Shown piece by piece: positions 24,205-31,667 of a stretch of DNA of 34,197 nt. Origin of the DNA: Bacteroidales bacterium (GTDB lineage Bacteria; Bacteroidota; Bacteroidia; Bacteroidales; F082). A program made the position numbers and the translations under genes. The first letter of the stretch is position 1. Each line of letters starts with the position of its first letter. The DNA is taken from the NCBI GenBank assembly GCA_017439405.1, contig JAFSJF010000051.1:1-34197 (forward strand), written 5' to 3'. The notes below the pieces were generated by a model. The model was not told where the DNA came from. It saw only the letters and a list, made by a program, of their open reading frames with translations, and ran no database searches.

Positions 24205-24273
24205 GTAGAGACGCAATGCTTGCGTCTCAAATGATTCATCGTTTTTGTAGAGACGCAATGCTTGCGTCTCTAC
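24205..24273. repeat. Two tandem hairpin repeats between yicC and gmk
   Basis: Copy 1 at 24205-24228 and copy 2 at 24247-24273 share GTAGAGACGCAATGCTTGCG then TCTC. Copy 2 is a complete palindrome: GTAGAGACGCAA, loop TGC, TTGCGTCTCTAC. Both are preceded by ATCG and a T-run, so a unit of about 40 nt has been duplicated. This hairpin is a dispersed repeat that I know from Bacteroidota and some other phyla. Confidence 0.85.
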
Positions 24274-24278
24274 GGCGG

Positions 24279-25151
24279 TTACAAAATATTACAAACCTGT
24301 TCCTTGATTTTTTCCAATTCATCCTTCATCTGCACGACCAGTTTCTGGATGTTCACCTCGTTGGCCTTCGAGCCTAAGGTGTTGATTTCGCGGCCCATCT
24401 CCTGCGCTATGAAACCGAGTTTCTTGCCCGCTTGGTCGTCGTCGCAGCTCTCGTTGAAGTAGTTGCAATGCTGGCGCAGGCGGACTTTTTCCTCCGTAAT
24501 GTCCAATTTTTCAAGATAATAAATCAGTTCCTGCTCGAAACGGTTTTCGTCGTATTGTCCTGCCGTGGCCAGTTCGGCGAGGTTTTTCGTCAAGCGTTGC
24601 TTGATGACCTCGTGGCGGCTTTTTTCGTAAGGTTCCACTTGTTCCAACAAGTTGAGAATCAGCTCGACACGATGCAGCAAATCTTTTTTCAAAGTTTGGC
24701 CTTCCTGGATGCGGAAGCCGTCCACCATATCAAGTGCTTGGTCGAGGGTTTCGCCGACTTTGGCCACAAAAGCCTCATCGTAGTTTTCCACTGGGACATT
24801 GAAAATGCCAGGCATTCGGAACAAGATGTTGGCCTCGTCAACGGCGGGCGCAATGCCAAGTTGCCCGGAAATCGCCTCGATTTGCGACTTGTAGGCTTTC
24901 ACAATGTCTTGGTCGATATGGTAAGTCTGCGCCAAATCGGTGTCGGTGATGGTGATTGTCGCGTCGATTTTGCCGCGTTGCAGCTTGTTCCCGATTTGGT
25001 TCCTGTAGTCCAATTCGGCTGAACGCAGTTCGTTGGGCAACTTCACTTGCAAATCCAACTGCTTGCTGTTCAACGTCTTGACTTCAACGACAATCTTCTT
25101 TGAGTTATAGGTTTGCTCGGCTATGCCGTAGCCAGTCATGGAACGAATCAT
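24279..25151 (-). CDS. yicC: YicC/YloC-family endoribonuclease
   Basis: 290 residues, the usual family length. N terminus IRSMTGYGIAE is the family hallmark; the C-terminal DUF1732 part contains NRFEQELIYYLEKLDITEE and the highly conserved GKKLGFIAQEMGREINTLGSKAN. Members of this family are RNases implicated in small-RNA turnover and stress. It is upstream of gmk in the same direction, separated by 86 nt that hold the two hairpin repeats. The start ATG at 25151 gives the standard N terminus. Confidence 0.95.
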   Translation of the reverse strand: MIRSMTGYGIAEQTYNSKKIVVEVKTLNSKQLDLQVKLPNELRSAELDYRNQIGNKLQRGKIDATITITDTDLAQTYHIDQDIVKAYKSQIEAISGQLGIAPAVDEANILFRMPGIFNVPVENYDEAFVAKVGETLDQALDMVDGFRIQEGQTLKKDLLHRVELILNLLEQVEPYEKSRHEVIKQRLTKNLAELATAGQYDENRFEQELIYYLEKLDITEEKVRLRQHCNYFNESCDDDQAGKKLGFIAQEMGREINTLGSKANEVNIQKLVVQMKDELEKIKEQVCNIL

Positions 25152-25189
25152 AGGTTGAGATTTTTAATGCGCAAAAATACGATTTTTCT

Positions 25190-26323
25190 TCATTTCTTTT
25201 TCAGCAATGCCACCATCTTGAAACCCACGTCGGTGAAGACGATTTGCGCGTTGCCGTTGCGCTCGATGTGGCGGATGGCCTCCTCGAAAAGCTCGGCGAT
25301 TTGTGCCAAATTGGCAGGATTGACGAAGGGCGCAAACTTCGAGTTGAAGGTCTTCTCGTCGTCAGGAAGCATGACGATTTCCGCAAGGTTGTTGTTGAAC
25401 AACAATGAGTTACGGACAATGCGCAAGCCGTAGTCCAACAGCTCCTTCTGTTTTTCGCGCCCAAGGGTCTTGATGTTGGCTGAGAAGTCAATCAGTTCGG
25501 GATAGGCGGCTCGGAAGCAGAGGCGCATCCATTGCTGGAAGGTGGTGAAGAAGAACTTCCTATCCTCCGATTCTTTCACGAAATGGCAGGCATTCAGCCA
25601 GTTGCCTTCCGAAATCAGGGCCGCGTCGTGGGCTTGTTGCGCGTTGCAGCCAAGGCGTGTTTGCAGGGCTGTCTCGATGTCGGTCAAGTCTATCGCCGGA
25701 ACTTTCACCAAGGCCGTCCGCGACTTGATGGTAGCCAACAATTCCTCTGCGTCTTCAGCGATGAGCAGGAAGACGGTCTTCTCGGGCGGCTCCTCGAGGA
25801 GTTTCAGAAGCTTGTTGGCCGTGTCGGTGCGCATCTTCTCCGCCATCCAGATGATGGCGATTTTGTATTCGCCTTCGTAGGACTTCATGTTCAACTTGCG
25901 CAGCAGCGAGGCCGCGTCGCGCACCGACATATAGCCCTGCTTGTTCTCCACATCAAGGAAACTGTACCAACTCGAAGTATCGACATATCCCTGGTTTTGA
26001 ATGACATACTCACGCCATTCCTCCATGAACAAGTCCGACTCGGGGTTGCTTTTGATTTTTTTCGTAGTGGCCGTGGGCACGACGAAATGCAGGTCTGGGT
26101 GCACTAATTTCTGCATTTTCTGGCAGGTAGGGCATGCGCCGCAACTGTCGGTCTCGGTTCGGTTCGGGCAGAGGATATACTGCGCGTAGGCCAAGGCCAA
26201 GGGCAGCTTCCCGCTTCCCGCAGGCCCCAAAAACAGTTGCGCATGAGAGACGTGGTTCTCCTTCACGCTCGCGATGAGACGTTGCTTGAGGTGAGTTTGT
26301 CCGATGACTTGCTTAAATTGCAT
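25190..26323 (-). CDS. holB: DNA polymerase III delta-prime subunit
   Basis: Clamp-loader subunit of the replicative polymerase. 377 residues from ATG 26323 (MQFKQVIGQTHLK); an in-frame extension to 26464 crosses the promoter and is rejected. Walker-A-like GPAGSGKLPLA (33-43) lacks the usual Thr/Ser after Lys, as expected for delta-prime, which does not hydrolyse ATP. Zinc module with C52, C61, C64, C67 (LCPN...SCGACPTC). The sensor/arginine-finger region reads AEDAEELLATIKSRTA (the SRC motif has Thr for Cys). The C-terminal collar is helical. The gap to yicC is 38 nt. Confidence 0.92.
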   Translation of the reverse strand: MQFKQVIGQTHLKQRLIASVKENHVSHAQLFLGPAGSGKLPLALAYAQYILCPNRTETDSCGACPTCQKMQKLVHPDLHFVVPTATTKKIKSNPESDLFMEEWREYVIQNQGYVDTSSWYSFLDVENKQGYMSVRDAASLLRKLNMKSYEGEYKIAIIWMAEKMRTDTANKLLKLLEEPPEKTVFLLIAEDAEELLATIKSRTALVKVPAIDLTDIETALQTRLGCNAQQAHDAALISEGNWLNACHFVKESEDRKFFFTTFQQWMRLCFRAAYPELIDFSANIKTLGREKQKELLDYGLRIVRNSLLFNNNLAEIVMLPDDEKTFNSKFAPFVNPANLAQIAELFEEAIRHIERNGNAQIVFTDVGFKMVALLKKK

Positions 26324-26343
26324 AAATCCGTTTAAACAGGTCA

Positions 26344-26351
26344 CAAAATTA
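26344..26351 (-). promoter_or_regulatory. -7 box TAATTTTG for holB
   Basis: Exact TAnnTTTG match on the minus strand, 21 nt before the holB ATG. It supports the start at 26323. Confidence 0.55.
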
Positions 26352-26469
26352 CAATAATTTCCCTTTGGTGTGTTAAAAAGCGCCAAATTCCCGTAAAAAC
26401 CGCGTCTGAGGTGATGGGGTTTCACACAACACGTCCGCAGTGTGATGCGAAGCCTGCCAGACACGAATC

Positions 26470-26527
26470 ATGGCAGCCGCACAAGGTTTTGCCCGTCATG
26501 CGGCTGCCATAATACGACAGCCCTACA
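26470..26527. repeat. Family A repeat with an extra perfect hairpin, before holB and after the M56 gene
   Basis: A family A unit GGCTGCCATAATACGACAGC then CCTACA lies at 26502-26527. Its left part also forms a 12-bp perfect inverted repeat with upstream sequence: ATGGCAGCCGCA (26470-26481) and TGCGGCTGCCAT (26499-26510). The remaining gap sequence (26352-26469) shows nothing else that I can identify. Confidence 0.82.
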
Positions 26528-26533
26528 AACTCA

Positions 26534-28624
26534 TTAATTCTTCTTAGGCTGCTGTTCTGCCAGCTTGAAGTTGATGGGAATCTGGTAACTCACCGGAACG
26601 GGTTCGCCTTTCATCTTGCCGGGTGTCCATTTCGGCAACGCCTTGATGACGCGGACAGCCTCTTCGTCGCAGCCGCCGCCAATGCCGCGCAGCACCTTCA
26701 CGTTGGAAACACTACCGTCTTTCTCGATCACCATGCCGATGAACACGCGGCCTTCAATACCTTTGTCCCTTGCCTCTTGCGGATAGGTGATGTTTTTGGC
26801 AATGTATTCCATCAGCTTTTGTTCGCCGCCAGGGAACTTAGGCATTTCATCAACCATTTGATAGACACCGTTTTCGTCGGGCTTGCCTTCTATCGGATTG
26901 TCAGGATAGGTTGCCGTAGAAGACTTGGTTGAATGTTCCCCCGATTCATCTTCCGCAATAACCGTTCTCACTATGGTTTTGTGTTCATTATTCATTTGAT
27001 CGAGTTTGAATGAGATCGGCATCTGGAAAGATACACGGGCAGGCTTGCCGTCTTTCTTTCCCGGTTTCCATCTCGGCATGCCACGAACCACACGAGCGGC
27101 TTCTTCGTCAATGCTTTCGCAAACACCTTTTAGTACTTTGACATTGGAAACCCAACCATCCTTTTCCACAACAAAGGACACGAAAACTCGGCCTTCCTTG
27201 CCTTCGTCGATGGCATCTTGTGGGTATTTGATGTTGCTTGCGACAAATCCTGTCATAGCATCGAAGCCACCAGGAAACTCGGGCATCTCTTCAACGATTT
27301 GGAAGATGCTGTCGCCAACAGATTTGTTTTTCAGCGTTTGATAAACGTCTTCTTTGATGGTTTGGAACTTCTTTTCTTCTTCAGATGTGGCAACGTCCAA
27401 CAGCGTTTCGAAAAGGCTTCCTGAAATGGTGAACGGTTCAATGCTGTACCTCGTCGTGTCGCCGTGTTTTTCTTCTTCGGTGATGAAGAAATTGTTTGCT
27501 GGTTTGCCGTCAGCACCGAATGAAGTAACGGTTAGTTTTTTGCGTGGCTCACCTGTCATTGGGTCGAAACCATCCGAGCTTTCCATCTTGATGTAACTAC
27601 CATCTTCGGCGTAGATGGTGGTGTCAGTCAATCGAATCGGGGCACCATCGTCATCGAAGATTTCGAATCGGCCCATTTCTACTGTGATGGGTTTGTCAAC
27701 GGCTTTTTGTTCTTGTGCCGTCACTTTCGTGTTGGCAATCAATAGGATAGCCAACACCGGCAATGTGGCCAAGAGCCTCCACCAGAGACCCTTGGCCTTT
27801 TCATTCTTTGTAATCATCTTGATTCTTTTTTTAGTTAGGATTAAACTGAAGTTATTACCAATTCCGCTGAAATCGACAGCCGTGCACTGCTGCAAAATCA
27901 GCATCATATAGTTTCTTTTGTCAACGCCAGTGGCCACCACGTCGCGGTCGGCCTGGTATTCGTGAAGGCTTTGCAACTCCTTCTTGTACAGATAGATGAA
28001 CGGATTGAACCATTGCAAAACCTTCATCAGTTCCACAAAAAGGATGTCGGCCGAATGGTGGTGACGGATGTGGCTCGCCTCGTGCCTCACGATGTCGGGC
28101 GACACGCTCTCATTCGGGAAAAAGGCATAGCGAAGGAACGAGAACGAGCCTTGCTCCCTGCCCGTGAACACCGCCGTGTAGCCCTCGCGCTTCTCCTTGG
28201 GTGAGCGGGCAACCAGCACGACAAGCTTCGCCATCTTGAAGAGGAACAGCAGCGTCATCACGCCGACACCTATTAAATATAGACCGCCAAGAATCTGCCA
28301 AAGGCTGAAACGCGACGGTGCAGCGCCGGTCGTCACGGTCACTTCGGGCAGGACGGGCTGACCGTCGGGCGTAACGATGACTTCGCTCAGCATGATTCCG
28401 CTGAAAATGTTTTGCTTCAAGGTCGCCATCTGCGGCACTTCCATTCCCGAAAGGAGGCCAAGCAAAGGCATGGCCAAAGCCAACAACAGGCTCGAAAGCA
28501 GGAAGAAACGGTTGAAATACAATCGGTTGCTGTTGCTAAATAACAAACGATAGACCAACCAAAGCACCGCAACGGTGGCAGCGATGGGCAACAGGTGACC
28601 GATGATCAATTCGTGGGCGTTCAT
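26534..28624 (-). CDS. M56-family (BlaR1-like) membrane metalloprotease with two TonB C-terminal domains
   Basis: 696 residues. N-terminal membrane part with three helices (about 7-29, 38-58, 107-130); zinc site HEASH (181-185) with downstream SLHEYQAD (219-226), as in M56 peptidases; a fourth helix near 280-300. There is no penicillin-binding domain. Instead the outside part ends in two tandem TonB_C-type domains (about 445-541 and 592-688), each with EMPxFPGG, NIxYPQ-A, GRVF-V-EKDG-VSNVKVL and P-W-PGK-G-P--V-FQ/YQ-PI-FKL. Family knowledge: BlaR1-type proteins sense an outside signal and cleave a BlaI repressor. The blaI gene lies 3 nt upstream in the same operon, so this is a sensor/protease pair. 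Signal unknown; the TonB domains could contact an outer-membrane partner. Confidence 0.93.
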   Translation of the reverse strand: MNAHELIIGHLLPIAATVAVLWLVYRLLFSNSNRLYFNRFFLLSSLLLALAMPLLGLLSGMEVPQMATLKQNIFSGIMLSEVIVTPDGQPVLPEVTVTTGAAPSRFSLWQILGGLYLIGVGVMTLLFLFKMAKLVVLVARSPKEKREGYTAVFTGREQGSFSFLRYAFFPNESVSPDIVRHEASHIRHHHSADILFVELMKVLQWFNPFIYLYKKELQSLHEYQADRDVVATGVDKRNYMMLILQQCTAVDFSGIGNNFSLILTKKRIKMITKNEKAKGLWWRLLATLPVLAILLIANTKVTAQEQKAVDKPITVEMGRFEIFDDDGAPIRLTDTTIYAEDGSYIKMESSDGFDPMTGEPRKKLTVTSFGADGKPANNFFITEEEKHGDTTRYSIEPFTISGSLFETLLDVATSEEEKKFQTIKEDVYQTLKNKSVGDSIFQIVEEMPEFPGGFDAMTGFVASNIKYPQDAIDEGKEGRVFVSFVVEKDGWVSNVKVLKGVCESIDEEAARVVRGMPRWKPGKKDGKPARVSFQMPISFKLDQMNNEHKTIVRTVIAEDESGEHSTKSSTATYPDNPIEGKPDENGVYQMVDEMPKFPGGEQKLMEYIAKNITYPQEARDKGIEGRVFIGMVIEKDGSVSNVKVLRGIGGGCDEEAVRVIKALPKWTPGKMKGEPVPVSYQIPINFKLAEQQPKKN

Positions 28625-28627
28625 GGC

Positions 28628-29044
28628 TTATTTCCTTTCTGAGGCGATGGCCTCGTCGATGGCTTTCTTCATCTCCTCAAGCTCTTCGACGCTGAAGTTC
28701 TCCTTTTTGGCGAAGGCCGAAACGAGGTCGAGGTAGGAGTTGTTGAAGTAGCGTTCCACCACGCTGCCCAAGTAGCGTTGCGAGTATTCCTCGCGGCTGA
28801 TGGCGGGCATGTAGCGATGGGCGCGGCAGAAGGTCTCGTGCTTCACGAAGCCCTTCTTTTCGAGGATGTGGATGATGGTCAGCACGGTATTGTAGGCCGG
28901 CTTGGGCTCGGGGAAGGCCGCCATGATTTCGTTGGCGAAGCCCTGCCCGACGCTCCAGATGACTTGCATCACTTGTTCTTCTGCTTTTGTCAACTCTCTC
29001 ATTACTACTGTGTTAGAGTTCTGGTTTTCTTTCTTTCTTGCCAT
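28628..29044 (-). CDS. BlaI/MecI/CopY-family transcriptional repressor
   Basis: 138 residues. N-terminal winged helix: RELTKAEEQVMQVIWSVGQG, then NTVLTIIHILEKKGFVKHE (recognition helix and wing), then FCRAHRYMPAISREEYSQRY, near which BlaI-type proteins are cleaved. The C-terminal helices (SAFAKKENFSVEELEEMKKA) form the dimer domain. Located 3 nt before the M56 gene, so one mRNA makes the repressor and its presumed protease. Upstream (29072-29107) is a promoter with an inverted repeat TATACA-N12-TGTATA, the probable autoregulatory operator. Confidence 0.95.
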   Translation of the reverse strand: MARKKENQNSNTVVMRELTKAEEQVMQVIWSVGQGFANEIMAAFPEPKPAYNTVLTIIHILEKKGFVKHETFCRAHRYMPAISREEYSQRYLGSVVERYFNNSYLDLVSAFAKKENFSVEELEEMKKAIDEAIASERK

Positions 29045-29071
29045 TTTTCCTCCGTTTTTTGATGTTATAAC

Positions 29072-29107
29072 GCTGCAAATATACAGATTGTTTTGAATGT
29101 ATAACTA
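29072..29107 (-). promoter_or_regulatory. Promoter and probable BlaI operator of blaI-M56
   Basis: Minus-strand -7 box TATATTTG (29076-29083) overlaps the left arm of an inverted repeat TATACA (29080-29085) N12 TGTATA (29098-29103). TACA...TGTA arms are typical of BlaI/MecI operators, though the usual spacing is shorter. The 36-nt block matches 30421-30456 at 31 positions. Confidence 0.65.
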
Positions 29108-29162
29108 AAAAAATAATTGTTTTATTGTGTTTTTCGATGAAAAAACTGTGATTATTTGGTTT

Positions 29163-30404
29163 TCAATAGATTAAATTAATTGTTTTACTCGCTTTGATGA
29201 GCTGCATTTTTTCTTCGTCAGAGAGATTGAAGTCGTTGTTGCGTGCATTAATCATCTCCATGTCAGGCTTTTCGAGCAGCTCCATCGGGAAGCGTTCCAG
29301 CAGGTTGTGCTCGAAATCGAAATCCTTGAGCGACTTCATTTTCGACAAATCGGGCAAGTCCAGCAGATGGTTGAAGCCCACGCCGAAGCGTTCTATCGAG
29401 TCCATTTCCGCAATCCATTCGGGCAGGAAATGCAGCTCGTTGTGGTGGATATAGAAATATTTCAGCCGCTTCAGGTTCCTTAGCGTGTCGGGAATCTTCT
29501 CTATTTTGTTGAACGAAAGGAAAAGTTGCTCCAAGCCGTCCAAGTCGCCAACAAAATCTGGGATTTCGGTCAGTCGGTTCTTGTAGAAGTCAAGATGCTT
29601 CAGGTTGTCGAAACCCGCGATGACTTCGGGGATTTCCTCAAACTCGTTCTCGTAGAAAACCAAGCTCTTGACCTGTTTCAAGCGGCTGAACGACTTGGGA
29701 AGCGCGCGCAACCTGTTCTTGGCCAAGTTCATGCTTTCGCAACGCAGCCGCCCGATGTTCTTTGGCAAACTCTCGATGCCGTTGCCCGCGATGATGATTT
29801 GCTTTGCCTTCGAAAGGTGTCGTATGTCCGCCCGATTGAGTTTCAACCGATTGAAATTCAGCGTGATTTCCTCCAAGCTGTCGAGTTGCATAATCCATCT
29901 TGGGATGTGGCGGATTTGGTTGCCTTCGAGGTTGAGCGACTTCAAGTGCTTGCAACGGCGGATGCTTTTCGGAATTCGAGTCAACTCGTTGTTTGTCAAA
30001 TTAATGCGCTCTATGTGGTTGCCTTCGGGGAATTCGATTTCGCGGATGCCGCAGCGGTCGAGGCTGACTTGGGTCAGGCTGTCGGACGAAAACAGCGACT
30101 TGTCCACCCTCGGCGTCTCGTTGCCTGAAAAGCTGATCATCCACACCTTATTATATCGGGAGAGGTCGGGTAGGGAATCCAAATGGGTCCAATTCAAAAT
30201 GAGCGTCTTTACGGAATCAGTGGGCATTTTTTCCAATTCCTCAAAGTACGCCTTTGCCTCGGCTCTTCCTTTTTCACGCATCTCGCGCACCTGATCCTCG
30301 GTGTAATAACCCAGATACGAAGGCTTCGCAGGTGGTTGCGACTTGCAGGAAAACAATAGGCAACTTAATGACAAACAGACTAAAACATATATTCCTGATT
30401 TCAT
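29163..30404 (-). CDS. Leucine-rich-repeat lipoprotein
   Basis: 413 residues. Lipobox LLFSC with the lipidated cysteine at residue 20, a helical spacer (about 35-60), then around a dozen LRRs of the short bacterial type, for example IERINLTNNELTRIPKSIRR, LKSLNLEGNQIRHIPRWI and LKHLDFYKNRLTEIPDFV. Such repeats usually bind proteins or surface ligands. Presumably anchored in the outer membrane. The gap to blaI (29045-29162) is 118 nt and holds the blaI promoter. Its own promoter region (30421-30456) is nearly identical to that of blaI, suggesting that both answer to the same repressor. Confidence 0.92.
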   Translation of the reverse strand: MKSGIYVLVCLSLSCLLFSCKSQPPAKPSYLGYYTEDQVREMREKGRAEAKAYFEELEKMPTDSVKTLILNWTHLDSLPDLSRYNKVWMISFSGNETPRVDKSLFSSDSLTQVSLDRCGIREIEFPEGNHIERINLTNNELTRIPKSIRRCKHLKSLNLEGNQIRHIPRWIMQLDSLEEITLNFNRLKLNRADIRHLSKAKQIIIAGNGIESLPKNIGRLRCESMNLAKNRLRALPKSFSRLKQVKSLVFYENEFEEIPEVIAGFDNLKHLDFYKNRLTEIPDFVGDLDGLEQLFLSFNKIEKIPDTLRNLKRLKYFYIHHNELHFLPEWIAEMDSIERFGVGFNHLLDLPDLSKMKSLKDFDFEHNLLERFPMELLEKPDMEMINARNNDFNLSDEEKMQLIKASKTINLIY

Positions 30405-30420
30405 GGCAAACAGTATTGAT

Positions 30421-30456
30421 GCCGCAAAGATACAGATATTTTTGAATATATAACTA
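30421..30456 (-). promoter_or_regulatory. Promoter of the LRR gene, copy of the blaI operator region
   Basis: Minus-strand -7 box TATCTTTG (30425-30432) followed by GATACA, N12, TATATA. 31 of 36 positions equal the block upstream of blaI, including the segment TTTTGAAT and the end TATAACTA. Right arm of the palindrome is weaker (TATATA for TGTATA). Confidence 0.65.
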
Positions 30457-30546
30457 TTGTTTTAGTTTTTTCGTTTTTTTATCACTAAAAGCACGAAAAA
30501 AAACGAAACTTTGTGGCTTTTCGCGCTTATCAATCATAATATTCCC

Positions 30547-30554
30547 TATCTTTG
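30547..30554 (+). promoter_or_regulatory. -7 box TATCTTTG for the lipid kinase gene
   Basis: Exact TAnnTTTG match 19 nt before the ATG at 30574, implying a very short leader. No -33 element was recognised. Confidence 0.55.
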
Positions 30555-30573
30555 ACCCAAATTTCAACCGCTA

Positions 30574-31548
30574 ATGAACGAAGAAAACAGCAAATGGTTG
30601 GTCGTCGTCAACCCGATGGCTTCTATCGGGAAGGCGGGGAAAGACTGGCCTCAGATAAAACAAATCCTTATCAATGAGGGAATTGAGTTTGACGACATAT
30701 TGACAGAATATCCGCAACATGCCATTGAGATTGTCAGAAAAGCCATTGTTGAAAACGGCTATCGTAAGTTTATCGCAGTAGGGGGTGACGGCACTAACAA
30801 TGAAGTAATTAACGGCATTTTCACGCAAGACGTGGTACCGACCACCGACATCACCATGGCCGTGATGCCGATGGGCACCGGCAACGATTGGCGACGCACT
30901 TTCGGCTTTTGTATTGACTATCAGGAAAATGCAAACATCATAAAAGCGGGTCGTCTTTTCAAGCACGACATCGGGAAGGTGACTTACTATAACCACGGCG
31001 ACCCTCGGGTGCGCTATTTCCTTAACGCCGCCGGCACGGGCTTGGACGAGGTCGTGTGCCAGTCGACCAATGCCATGAAACAGCAAGGCAAAGGCGGTGC
31101 GGCGCGTTATATGATGAGCGTTGCAAAATGCCTTTTCACATTCGACTGCGTACACGTCCAACTCGAAGTTGACGACCAAATGGTTTTCGACGACGAAGTA
31201 CTCAGCCTCTCGGTGGGCAACTGCCGCTACAACGGCGGCGGCATGATGATGATGCCCAATGCCATCCCCAATGATGGCCTGTTCGACATCACCGTCATCC
31301 GCAAGGTCGGCCTGCCCAAATTCGCCGCCAACATCAGCAAAATCTACGACGGCTCTTTTATCAAAAAATTGAAAGAAGTCAGCACTTTCCAGGGCCGGAA
31401 AATCAGAATCACTTCCATCCCTGCCCACTCCATCAACCTTGAGACCGAAGGCGAAACCCTCACCAACTCGCCCTTCGACTTTGAGATGCTGCAGCAAGCA
31501 ATCAATATGGTAGTGCCTGAAAAACATATTTTTAAAAATGGCTGTTAG
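30574..31548 (+). CDS. Diacylglycerol-kinase-family lipid kinase
   Basis: 324 residues. The nucleotide-binding part has VVVNPMASIGKAGKDW (9-25) and GGDGTNNEVING (70-81), the defining motif of the DAGK catalytic family, followed by VMPMGTGNDWRRTFG. The C-terminal beta-rich half contains GNCRYNGGGMMMMPNA and DGLFDITVIRK, as in YegS/DgkB. It phosphorylates a lipid, probably diacylglycerol or another alcohol lipid, at the membrane; exact substrate not predictable. The stop TAG (31546-31548) lies inside a long hairpin repeat (GGCTGTTAGC), so the last codons may come from that element. Confidence 0.92.
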   Translation: MNEENSKWLVVVNPMASIGKAGKDWPQIKQILINEGIEFDDILTEYPQHAIEIVRKAIVENGYRKFIAVGGDGTNNEVINGIFTQDVVPTTDITMAVMPMGTGNDWRRTFGFCIDYQENANIIKAGRLFKHDIGKVTYYNHGDPRVRYFLNAAGTGLDEVVCQSTNAMKQQGKGGAARYMMSVAKCLFTFDCVHVQLEVDDQMVFDDEVLSLSVGNCRYNGGGMMMMPNAIPNDGLFDITVIRKVGLPKFAANISKIYDGSFIKKLKEVSTFQGRKIRITSIPAHSINLETEGETLTNSPFDFEMLQQAINMVVPEKHIFKNGC

Positions 31549-31615
31549 CTATTAGCCATTAGCAGTTAGCCACTGGCACACTTGCAAATGGCTAACTGCT
31601 AAAAGCTAACAGCCA
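31539..31615. repeat. Long hairpin repeat rich in TTAGC between the lipid kinase gene and pgk
   Basis: Outer arms TGGCTGTTAGCT (31539-31550) / AGCTAACAGCCA (31604-31615) and inner arms TTAGCAGTTAGCCA (31559-31572) / TGGCTAACTGCTAA (31589-31602) are perfect inverted repeats, giving a 26-bp stem with one 8-nt bulge and a 16-nt loop. It includes the stop codon of the upstream gene. A-rich sequence but no T-run follows. Confidence 0.88.
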
Positions 31616-31628
31616 AAATTTGAAATCT

Positions 31629-31658
31629 TTGAATCTTAAATCTTTAAATCTTAAATAA
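31629..31658 (+). repeat. AT-rich leader repeat, copy 2
   Basis: A 30-nt stretch, TTGAATCTTAAATC then a near-repeat of itself, ending 9 nt before the pgk ATG. It differs at only 3 positions from 3520-3549. Confidence 0.6.
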
Positions 31659-31667
31659 ACTAATACC

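Noticed and set aside
24193-24258. N-terminal extension of gmk
   Set aside because: It is translated from the hairpin repeat (ETQALRLYKK) and lies before the normal start of the kinase fold.
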